This document shows, piece by piece, positions 1 through 5,740 of a stretch of DNA of 6,017 nucleotides. The stretch lies in the NCBI GenBank assembly GCA_937906355.1, contig CALCWF010000103.1, forward strand, positions 1-6,017, in the 5' to 3' direction. The notes under the pieces are model-generated. The model was not told the DNA's origin. It was given only the letters and a program-made list of their open reading frames with translations, and searched no databases. A program made the position numbers and the translations under genes. Source of the DNA: an uncultured Rickettsiales bacterium (GTDB lineage Bacteria > Pseudomonadota > Alphaproteobacteria > Rickettsiales > Deianiraeaceae). Position 1 is the stretch's first letter. Every line of letters begins with the position of its first letter.

Positions 1-687
1 TCTCTTCTGATTGTTTCCCGTATACGAGCCATTCCACGATAGAAAGCTATCAACATACTCATCTCTAACACTCCCTCTGTCAAATCTCCTCTCAGCTATC
101 GAAATACTTTCGCCACCATCGCTATCTACGTCATCATCCTTCATCGCAACAATCGAATCAGTCCAACCATTAATATTCTTTTTCCTATTCTTATCGTCAT
201 TTTCAAAAAACTCCTCTATGCAATCTGGTATAGCAACCATATCACTATTATCCTTCAAAGACTGCATTATCAAAATATTGTCTCTCATTGGATACGAAAT
301 AGAATTGCCAAATTCCATCTTTCTAACATCGTCCGTCCTATTTTTACTGTCGTTTCTCGCTAACTTTTCTATCTCTAACTCATATGCATCGACCTTCAAA
401 TACTGTTCGTATGTATCTAAATACAACGACGCGACCTCATGCTTCTTATCAATATACATCTTCGAACTTGCAAAATACTTCTCATCATCACGCTTCCTCC
501 TGTTGTTTAAATGATTAAGATTATCCTTAGGGTATACAGAAGTCGACGTATACACCCTGCTGTCTGTATAGGTTCCATCGACCATATTTTTGCCAACTAA
601 CGAATAATGATTTAATATCCTCCCATCACATCCAGTCAAAAATATAAGTACAATCAACGTTAATGCAAATCTCGTAAACAAAAACAT
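1..687 (-). CDS. Putative lipoprotein, unknown function, 3' end outside window
   Basis: An open reading frame of 229 codons starts at ATG 687-685 and runs off the left edge without a stop. The N-terminus is a lipoprotein signal: a short Arg-containing start, a hydrophobic stretch at about residues 7-17, then the lipobox L17-T18-G19-C20. Lipidation by Lgt and cleavage by LspA before C20 are therefore expected. Residue 2 of the mature protein is Asp, which in E. coli favours inner-membrane retention; whether that rule holds here is unknown. The remainder is hydrophilic and rich in charged residues (for example DDVRK, EEFFENDDKNRKK and DDDVDSDGGE), with no further membrane segment and no domain I recognise. 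An upstream in-frame TTG at 714 is possible, but the ATG places the signal peptide normally. No Shine-Dalgarno sequence precedes it. It lies 136 bp downstream of the lptG-like gene on the same strand and has its own promoter. I am confident of the lipoprotein call; the function is unknown. Confidence 0.8.
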   Translation of the reverse strand, partial: MFLFTRFALTLIVLIFLTGCDGRILNHYSLVGKNMVDGTYTDSRVYTSTSVYPKDNLNHLNNRRKRDDEKYFASSKMYIDKKHEVASLYLDTYEQYLKVDAYELEIEKLARNDSKNRTDDVRKMEFGNSISYPMRDNILIMQSLKDNSDMVAIPDCIEEFFENDDKNRKKNINGWTDSIVAMKDDDVDSDGGESISIAERRFDRGSVRDEYVDSFLSWNGSYTGNNQKR

Positions 688-749
688 AAATATCAGTGTA
701 TAACCAGCAGTCAACGTTCGATGCTACTAAAATCGAATTCGACCAACGA

Positions 750-777
750 ATTATACATCTTTTTATACGAAAATCAA
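750..777 (-). promoter_or_regulatory. Sigma-70-type promoter for the lipoprotein gene
   Basis: Reading the minus strand, a -35 element TTGATT (777-772, 4 of 6 matches to consensus) is followed after 16 bp by a perfect -10 TATAAT (755-750). Transcription would begin near 743 and give a leader of about 56 nt before the ATG at 687. A 10-bp perfect palindrome, TCGAATTCGA (733-742), lies at the predicted start of the transcript and could be an operator, though it may be coincidental. The promoter suggests that the lipoprotein gene can be transcribed separately from the lptG-like gene upstream. Confidence 0.55.
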
Positions 778-823
778 TATAGTATCATAGCCACAACTAT
801 TCGTCTCGTTATCGACAATCATC

Positions 824-2230
824 TTAATATCGTCTATCGCTCTTCACGAGAACGACAATGGAAATAAGTATTATCGCTAACAAATGAAGATAATATATAG
901 GTAGTACATCAGCAGTAATACTCGGTTCAAGTGTAAAAGCTCGCGACAGAGATACATAGCTACCGACAATAAGTGCCGTAATTGTAATCTTTCTAGACGT
1001 AATACGACTTCCTTGTCTCAATATCAAAAGACAACAAACAGAAGTAAGTCCAAGAATTATAAACCAATATATAACAACTCTCCCGTGTATTTCAGTTTTT
1101 CTAATAATATCACATCTATCAATGCCATTCTCACTATCAGCGTATTGCTCATCGCATCGAAACGCAATAAGTCTCACTATACCGAGCTGTCTTAGTGTAT
1201 TTTTCAAAGTCAGTTTACTGGCATCAATCTGAAACATGTCGCTTAGCGAGATGTCCATCGTTGCAACGTGCGACGTATATCTATTAAAGATAATCCCTGA
1301 ATCATCGGAAACATCAGGTCTCTTTCTCTTCTTATACGTCATAACGTCACCGGCGTCACCACCGTTCTCTCCTTTACCGTCATACTCGCGAGTGCTTTCG
1401 CTATCGCCGTTCGTTACATTTTTGATAGCGTCCCCCGAACGAATGCACTCGCTACACTCTCCTGTATCATCGTCATCAGTGCAACTACAACGAAATTTAA
1501 CATCTACAATTTCAGCATCTTCACATCTCGCTACAAAACCGCCATCGTCATCAAAACCCAAAGTTACTTTTTTAGAAAAAACTATCTGCTTACCGGTATC
1601 GCCACTTGACGTAGTTGAATTATTCTTAATAATCGTAACATTGTGCAACACATCGTTATCGTCTATATCAGTGAAAAAGATCTCATACTTCTTGGTAAAA
1701 TAGTTTATCTTATTCGACTGCAATGCGTTAAACATATTCGAAGCTCCGTAATAGCTACGTTGTCTATAGAAAAACTTATTCGTCAACGGATAAAGCAAAG
1801 ATAACGCTACAAAAAGTAGCAAAATGAACGAAGAAAAATAAAAAAATACCTTTGCTAATTGTTTATTCGAAATACCTGTCGCCTTAAAGCCAATAAGCTC
1901 GTTACTTGAATACAAATCGCTCAAAACAAGCAACAACGAGCCAAAATAAATAAACGGCAAAAACTGAAATAGTATCATCGGTAATAATAGCGGAACTATC
2001 AGTACGGTCTGCCAAAAAGTGCACATCGCGAACGAATCTAGCTTCGTCATCTCCTGAAATACACTGAATATAAGAGTGCATAAAAAAACTACAAAAAAAC
2101 GAGAGAATAATAGTTTTATTATGTATCTTTCGTATACTCTCACAAAAAGCTTATTAAGCTGATAAGTATCGAAATAATTATCAAGTTCAAACGACAATTT
2201 ACAATTCGAAGCTATACAAAAATGCGCCAT
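824..2230 (-). CDS. lptG: LptF/LptG family LPS export permease, most like LptG, with insertion
   Basis: This is an inner-membrane permease of the LptB2FG ABC complex that extracts lipopolysaccharide and passes it to LptC/LptA. The 468 residues start at ATG 2230; a TTG lies directly before it. Membrane segments lie at about 41-58, 75-102 and 128-148, followed by a periplasmic beta-jellyroll-like region, then segments at about 384-404, 415-431 and 441-462. The conserved cytoplasmic motif is seen as ELIGFKATGIS (111-121). The FQEM near residue 60 and the C-terminal half fit LptG better than LptF, but LptF is not excluded. The protein is about 100 residues longer than usual. The first ~29 residues precede the usual start, and a GTG at 2143 would give a more typical N-terminus. 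Residues ~247-312 form an acidic, low-complexity, Cys-containing insertion inside the periplasmic domain. No Shine-Dalgarno is seen. The gene is divergent from the gene at 2352. Confidence 0.85.
   Translation of the reverse strand: MAHFCIASNCKLSFELDNYFDTYQLNKLFVRVYERYIIKLLFSRFFVVFLCTLIFSVFQEMTKLDSFAMCTFWQTVLIVPLLLPMILFQFLPFIYFGSLLLVLSDLYSSNELIGFKATGISNKQLAKVFFYFSSFILLLFVALSLLYPLTNKFFYRQRSYYGASNMFNALQSNKINYFTKKYEIFFTDIDDNDVLHNVTIIKNNSTTSSGDTGKQIVFSKKVTLGFDDDGGFVARCEDAEIVDVKFRCSCTDDDDTGECSECIRSGDAIKNVTNGDSESTREYDGKGENGGDAGDVMTYKKRKRPDVSDDSGIIFNRYTSHVATMDISLSDMFQIDASKLTLKNTLRQLGIVRLIAFRCDEQYADSENGIDRCDIIRKTEIHGRVVIYWFIILGLTSVCCLLILRQGSRITSRKITITALIVGSYVSLSRAFTLEPSITADVLPIYYLHLLAIILISIVVLVKSDRRY
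1388..1452. repeat. Long imperfect palindrome inside the lptG insertion
   Basis: The arm 1388-1400 (GCGAGTGCTTTCG) pairs with 1440-1452 (CGAATGCACTCGC) over 12 base pairs, with one T-T mismatch. Within the 39-nt loop, CTATC (1401-1405) can pair with GATAG (1424-1428). CGTTCG (1408-1413) can pair with CGAACG (1435-1440) as an alternative or pseudoknot-like partner. The element encodes residues S260 to R281 of the LptG-like protein, in the middle of the acidic insertion that the family normally lacks. A palindrome placed in-frame in a lineage-specific protein insertion resembles the behaviour of Rickettsia palindromic elements; that link is inference. Confidence 0.55.
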
Positions 2231-2351
2231 CAAATAACACGATAATCACGTATACGTTGCACTAATAGTCGACAGAGGAAAGGCGAAAAACGAAAAAGAT
2301 ACAAAAAACAGATAGAAAAACAAGTAGAAAAAACTTGCATATTATCATAAC
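2231..2351. promoter_or_regulatory. Divergent intergenic region with A-tract ladder
   Basis: This 121-bp region separates the minus-strand lptG-like gene from the plus-strand gene at 2352 and must hold both promoters. Five A-tracts of 5-6 bases (2286-2290, 2293-2297, 2303-2308, 2316-2320, 2328-2333) sit in an almost pyrimidine-free plus strand. The last four have centres about 10-12.5 bp apart, as expected of intrinsically curved DNA or an UP-element-like site. A weak -10 (TATTAT, 2340-2345) lies just before ATG 2352 with no good -35. A 10-bp perfect palindrome, ACGTATACGT (2248-2257), lies about 18 bp before the lptG-like ATG and may be an operator. No convincing promoter pair was found for lptG. 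Confidence 0.4.
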
Positions 2352-2861
2352 ATGATAGAACTTACCATCACTATGGATAAGAAAAGAATCATTTTAATTT
2401 GCACAAATGTGCTCGTCGTCATCTCAGCATTTGCATGTGGCATCGTCGTCGGTAAATGTAGTAAGTGTAATAATAAAAAAGCTCGTTCCAAGTTCATTCA
2501 GTTCTATACAGTAAAAAAGAGCGTCGGTATGGAGTTGAACTCAGAAGAGAAAAAGATAGTAAAGATGTTTACGATACCATACGAAGAATGTCTATCGAAT
2601 AGTCTAACAACCAAAGAAAAGCATAAGTTATCTAAAATAGAAAACGAGGTTCTGTCTTTGTCTAAGAATAACAATAAGGTCAAGTATAGAATATCCGATC
2701 TAAAAAATGGTGGTAACTCGTCCGTTCTCATCAAAAAAGTAAACAGATGCAGATACAACGCCTACAAACATATAACAAAAGCAGATCGTAGAGTAATGAG
2801 AACAGCACTCTCGAAAATGAACGTGAAAGATATAATCTCACTGTTTCATGGGATTAGATAG
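2352..2861 (+). CDS. Small basic membrane-anchored protein, unknown function
   Basis: I do not recognise this protein. It has 169 residues from ATG 2352. A second in-frame ATG at 2373 would give 162 residues beginning MDKKRIILIC, a more typical signal-anchor N-terminus; neither start has a Shine-Dalgarno, so I give the longer form. One hydrophobic segment (about residues 13-34) is followed by a CSKC pair and a long hydrophilic region rich in Lys and Arg, probably helical around ELNSEEKKIVKMF and KEKHKLSKIENEVL. The C-terminus is strongly basic (KADRRVMRTALSKMNVKD). By the positive-inside rule the two flanks are both basic, so the topology is uncertain. It has no visible catalytic motif. It lies 56 bp upstream of lepB on the same strand, with a likely terminator between, so co-function with LepB is not implied. 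Its plus strand is G-rich relative to C, unlike lepB. Confidence 0.65.
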   Translation: MIELTITMDKKRIILICTNVLVVISAFACGIVVGKCSKCNNKKARSKFIQFYTVKKSVGMELNSEEKKIVKMFTIPYEECLSNSLTTKEKHKLSKIENEVLSLSKNNNKVKYRISDLKNGGNSSVLIKKVNRCRYNAYKHITKADRRVMRTALSKMNVKDIISLFHGIR

Positions 2862-2877
2862 ATAGTTGACGTTCTTT

Positions 2878-2906
2878 AACGAGGAAAGTCGTATTTCCAC
2901 GTTTTT
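2878..2906 (+). terminator. Intrinsic terminator after the basic membrane protein gene
   Basis: AACG (2878-2881) pairs with CGTT (2900-2903), and GGAAA (2883-2887) pairs with TTTCC (2894-2898). These are separated by a single A-A mismatch and enclose a 6-nt loop. The 3' arm runs into five T residues (2902-2906). This has the form of a Rho-independent terminator, 17 nt beyond the stop at 2861. It ends only 11 nt before the lepB ATG, so it could also act as an attenuator or leader hairpin for lepB. Confidence 0.55.
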
Positions 2907-2917
2907 GTATTCTTTCA

Positions 2918-3781
2918 ATGAATAATAATAAAGATAAGACTCTCATAGAGAAATATGAAAGCGATTCAAAAACAAAACTTAAGGTAAATTCAACAAAAAT
3001 AGACCTCTTATCGACTCTTTTACTGAAATTAGGCGTCAAAGAACAATCACCGATATTCGCCGTTAAAAATTGGATAACGACAATCGCATACGCCTTCATA
3101 CTTGCACTAGTATTTAAAACCTTCTTCTACGAAAACTTCAAAATTCCATCTGGCTCAATGAATCCTCTGCTACTAAACGGAGATAGAGTTCTCGTGAATA
3201 AATTCTATTACGGATATAGCAAATTCTCATTTCCACTCGGACTAGCACCGATAAAAGACAGAATTCTATCAAATCGCACTCCTAAGCGTGGAGATATAGT
3301 CGTATTCAAAAACAAGTTAAAAGAAGACGGTAAAAATATATTCTATATAAAGCGTGTGATAGGTCTGCCTGGCGACACTATCCAGCTAAAGGACAACAAA
3401 CTGTATATAAACGACGAACAGCTACAATATAAAAAATTAGATATTCTCAACGGAAAAACAAAATACAATCATAACTCTTTTCCATCTATTAGATTCATAG
3501 AAAAAAATACAGATAACAAAGTATACGACGTTCTAATAAGCGACGTAGACTCGATAGCCGGAAATACAAAGATATACAAAGTCCCGAAAGGACACTACTT
3601 CTGCATGGGAGATAACAGAGACAACTCAAAAGATAGTCGCTTCTCAGACTTCGGGACAATTCCATTCAGAAATATAGTAGGTCGTGCTGAAAAAATCTTC
3701 TTCTCCACTGCAAATGGAAGTATCAACCTTGATAGAATCTTCAAGTCGATAATAGCACAAGAAATCGATGTTTTGAACTAA
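2918..3781 (+). CDS. lepB: Signal peptidase I
   Basis: This membrane serine protease removes signal peptides from Sec- and Tat-exported preproteins on the periplasmic side of the inner membrane. The 287 residues have one transmembrane anchor at about 52-71. All the family boxes follow: IPSGSMNPLL with nucleophile S80; GDRVLVNKFYYG (88-99); RGDIVVF (124-130); KRVIGLPGDTI (145-155) with general-base K145; and GDNRDNSKDSR (231-241). The segment YGYSKFSFPLG is typical of alphaproteobacterial LepB. The Lys/Asp-rich stretch of about 50 residues before the anchor is longer than usual, and no other in-frame ATG exists there, so ATG 2918 is kept. No Shine-Dalgarno is seen, and a terminator-like hairpin ends 11 nt upstream. 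The usual downstream partner rnc is absent; a convergent gene follows instead. The call is secure and the enzyme looks active. Confidence 0.95.
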   Translation: MNNNKDKTLIEKYESDSKTKLKVNSTKIDLLSTLLLKLGVKEQSPIFAVKNWITTIAYAFILALVFKTFFYENFKIPSGSMNPLLLNGDRVLVNKFYYGYSKFSFPLGLAPIKDRILSNRTPKRGDIVVFKNKLKEDGKNIFYIKRVIGLPGDTIQLKDNKLYINDEQLQYKKLDILNGKTKYNHNSFPSIRFIEKNTDNKVYDVLISDVDSIAGNTKIYKVPKGHYFCMGDNRDNSKDSRFSDFGTIPFRNIVGRAEKIFFSTANGSINLDRIFKSIIAQEIDVLN

Positions 3782-3792
3782 AAAAAGATTCC

Positions 3793-3810
3793 ATAGTCAA
3801 AAAACTATTT
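3793..3810. terminator. Weak bidirectional terminator between convergent genes
   Basis: The 31-bp gap between the lepB stop and the stop of the minus-strand ABC gene contains ATAGT (3793-3797) and ACTAT (3804-3808) around an A-rich 6-nt loop. A T-run follows on the plus strand and a further T-rich stretch on the minus strand. The stem is only five base pairs and AT-rich, so this is a tentative call that rests partly on its position between convergent genes. Confidence 0.25.
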
Positions 3811-3812
3811 CA

Positions 3813-5555
3813 CTAACTATCAGTGTGATACGTATCATCTACGCTGTTCTTAATACCGAATCTAACAAGATTCTCTATATCGACTATCTTACAACTAGTT
3901 CTTATCTTAAACAACCTCGCCGTGTTCGCGTCTCTACAGGATACAATTATTATCTTACCAAGTTTACGCATCTCCTCAAAAACACGCAATACGCAATTAA
4001 TCGTTCTATTATCTAACAAGACAAATGGTTCGTCTAATACGACAACATTCGAGTTTCTAAATAAAGTAGTAGCAATATTCAATTTCTTGACAAACTCTCT
4101 ACTATAACAATTCTCGTCGAACAATACAGTCTTGATGCCATCTGGCATACTCTCAACATCATTCAATAAATTAACGTTTAATAGCATGTTCCTAATTTTC
4201 AGATCGTCATATCCATCGGAAAAACTTGATACAATCTCGTCTATTCTCCCGCTAATAAATACTGGTTCAAAAGGACAATAAGACATGAAACTATATTCAT
4301 TATTCGCGTTATTTCTTCTCACGTATCCAGACGTAGGTCTGCACTCACCGCTAATTATATCCAGCAACGCACTGATATTGACGCTATTTCTCTCCGTTAT
4401 GCTATCGTTGTTTATTCGATTTATCGGATTGCTAGTAATGACGTATATAAAACCACTTTTAAAAAAATAGCTAACATCGTTCAACAATCGTTCGTTCGTC
4501 AACGAATGCGTAAAACCGACATTACACAGCGATATACTCGTCGTCCTTGCATATTCCACCTGTTCCCTACATCTATCGCGATCTATCGTCTTTACGTATC
4601 TAATAAGCCGTAATGCCGATCTTCTAGCGTTGATAAATGGTAATATAGTCAACGAGACGTTCTTTGTCAACGTCAACAACCTATACGCTAATATATTTAT
4701 AGCAATAAAACTACCAACTGACTGTCTACTTTGCAACAAAAGTTCTACGTTTAGTATAAATAAGATAGATAAGCAAAAATATAACAAAACATATTTTACC
4801 GAGAACATCACACAACTGCATCTCCTACGATAGCCATCTACTATCTCGTGTAATTTTCTTATGAAGTAATAGATAGAACTACCATGCAACACCTCCCATT
4901 GACACAATAAGTCATGACTACTAACGCCTACTTCATCGTCAACATCACTATACTCATGACGAAGATAGCTATCTGTCTCTTTTTGTTTCCGTCTAACGAC
5001 ATAATTTTTATACTCTTTATTGGAATTGTATATGACATATTGGACGACCACTATAATCACAGACAACGCCAAATATATCATACAGATAACTGCACATATC
5101 GGTGATAGTAAACAAATCGGCACAATGAACAATAATATCAACGGCATCTCAAACAACGAAATCGCTACGCCGTTCCCAATGAAACTACTAATAGCAACAA
5201 TATCGTCAACAATCTTGTCATCCCGCTTAGTTCTATATTTATCACTCGCTATAAACGCACTGAAAAGCCTATCATATAATATCTCATGACACAAACTGTA
5301 AATCTTATCAATAAGACTGCTCTTACACAGATAAAAAAAAAAGCATACAACGCAACAAATCATCACTATCAATAAGATAGAAGCCATTCGCCAAGTATTA
5401 GTATCTACTATCGCCGTCAACGACGTATTGTTAAATGATATAAAAAAATAAAGAGACGCTAACAAAATTACAAAATCGATCACAGTTACAGTCGCGAATA
5501 ACGACATAACCATTCTCTTCAACTTAAATAGACGCTCTTTGTTTACGTTGCACAT
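3813..5555 (-). CDS. Degenerate type I secretion ABC protein (PrtD/AprD-like)
   Basis: The 580 residues start at ATG 5555. The membrane domain (about 18-320) has segments near 20-40, 58-77, 120-150, 152-175, 250-272 and 280-300. It carries PrtD-family landmarks such as LFEMPLILLF (134-143) and SVGSFIAINILAYRLL (279-294). In active relatives, an ATP-driven dimer works with a membrane-fusion protein and an outer-membrane channel to export proteins. Here the ATPase domain (about 338-560) is badly altered. Walker A is replaced by a longer lysine-free stretch (about 374-396). The Q-loop Gln is F429, the signature is YSREF (484-488) instead of LSGGQ, and the H-loop His is C540. Walker B and the adjacent Glu (VVVLDEP, D508/E509) and D-loop LLD (513-515) remain. 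There are no stops or frameshifts, so it is probably a maintained pseudo-ATPase. It might pair with an active ABC subunit. No fusion-protein gene is adjacent. Confidence 0.85.
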   Translation of the reverse strand: MCNVNKERLFKLKRMVMSLFATVTVIDFVILLASLYFFISFNNTSLTAIVDTNTWRMASILLIVMICCVVCFFFYLCKSSLIDKIYSLCHEILYDRLFSAFIASDKYRTKRDDKIVDDIVAISSFIGNGVAISLFEMPLILLFIVPICLLSPICAVICMIYLALSVIIVVVQYVIYNSNKEYKNYVVRRKQKETDSYLRHEYSDVDDEVGVSSHDLLCQWEVLHGSSIYYFIRKLHEIVDGYRRRCSCVMFSVKYVLLYFCLSILFILNVELLLQSRQSVGSFIAINILAYRLLTLTKNVSLTILPFINARRSALRLIRYVKTIDRDRCREQVEYARTTSISLCNVGFTHSLTNERLLNDVSYFFKSGFIYVITSNPINRINNDSITERNSVNISALLDIISGECRPTSGYVRRNNANNEYSFMSYCPFEPVFISGRIDEIVSSFSDGYDDLKIRNMLLNVNLLNDVESMPDGIKTVLFDENCYSREFVKKLNIATTLFRNSNVVVLDEPFVLLDNRTINCVLRVFEEMRKLGKIIIVSCRDANTARLFKIRTSCKIVDIENLVRFGIKNSVDDTYHTDS

Positions 5556-5569
5556 AATGTATATATCTA

Positions 5570-5587
5570 TATACTATCACGAGTATA
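5570..5587. promoter_or_regulatory. Dyad TATACT-N6-AGTATA upstream of the ABC gene, copy 1
   Basis: A perfect 6-bp inverted repeat (TATACT at 5570-5575 and AGTATA at 5582-5587, 6-nt spacer) sits 15-32 bp upstream of the ABC start codon. On the minus strand its first half reads TATACT (5587-5582), a strong -10 hexamer. The best -35 at 17 bp is only TTAGTA (5610-5605). It therefore looks like a combined promoter core and operator. A second near-identical copy lies 96 bp upstream. Confidence 0.4.
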
Positions 5588-5666
5588 CACTAAAATAATT
5601 AATTTACTAATTTATTTTACAGATTCGACTTTTAATGCGACAAAAAAACACTAAATCGACAATATA

Positions 5667-5683
5667 ATACTATAACGAGTATA
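5667..5683. promoter_or_regulatory. Dyad repeat upstream of the ABC gene, copy 2
   Basis: The 17 bases 5667-5683 match 5571-5587 at 16 of 17 positions (ATACTAT, one mismatch, then ACGAGTATA). The ATACT-N6-AGTAT inverted symmetry is kept. A conserved symmetrical motif present twice in one intergenic region suggests a DNA-binding protein site. It overlaps the hairpin CTATA/TATAG (5670-5684), so it may instead be part of the transketolase 3' structure. Confidence 0.35.
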
Positions 5684-5710
5684 GAATCATACAGAGAGAA
5701 TGTATTGATT
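5670..5710 (-). terminator. Two abutting hairpins downstream of transketolase
   Basis: Immediately after the transketolase end, the minus strand can fold a 9-bp stem. It forms from AATC plus ATACA (5685-5693) with TGTAT plus GATT (5701-5710), with one bulged base and a 7-nt loop. A 5-bp stem, CTATA/TATAG (5670-5684), directly follows. A run of seven T residues on the minus strand (5648-5642) comes about 21 nt later. That is too distant for a classic intrinsic terminator, so this is a possible terminator or mRNA 3' stabiliser only. Confidence 0.3.
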
Positions 5711-5740
5711 TCATGATATATGTCCTCATGATATATATCC
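5711..5740. repeat. 15-bp tandem duplication across the transketolase stop
   Basis: TCATGATATATGTCC (5711-5725) is followed directly by TCATGATATATATCC (5726-5740), identical at 14 of 15 positions. On the minus strand the inner copy encodes the last codons Gly-Tyr-Ile-Ser and the stop. The outer copy would encode Gly-His-Ile-Ser and a second stop in the same frame. This looks like a recent slippage duplication that left the protein end unchanged. Confidence 0.75.

Noticed and set aside
11..514. Plus-strand open frame of 167 codons
   Set aside because: It lies antisense to the lipoprotein, which has a proper signal peptide, lipobox and promoter. The plus-strand translation is Ser/Leu/Phe-rich, typical of the complement of Asp/Lys-rich coding sequence.
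1236..1703. Plus-strand open frame of 155 codons
   Set aside because: It is antisense to the LptG-like gene. Its Ser/Pro-rich product mirrors the acidic insertion on the real strand and shows no family features.
3826..3837. Perfect 12-bp palindrome TGATACGTATCA near the ABC stop codon
   Set aside because: It lies within the last codons of the ABC gene and has no T-run after it. As a lone short palindrome in AT-rich DNA it is not enough to call a site.
5020..5289. Plus-strand open frame of 89 codons
   Set aside because: It is antisense to the membrane domain of the ABC gene, with no start context or recognisable sequence.
3813..5555. Calling the ABC gene a pseudogene
   Set aside because: The ATPase motifs are degenerate, but the frame is open over 580 codons, the membrane domain is well kept and Walker B is intact, so a maintained pseudo-ATPase is more likely.
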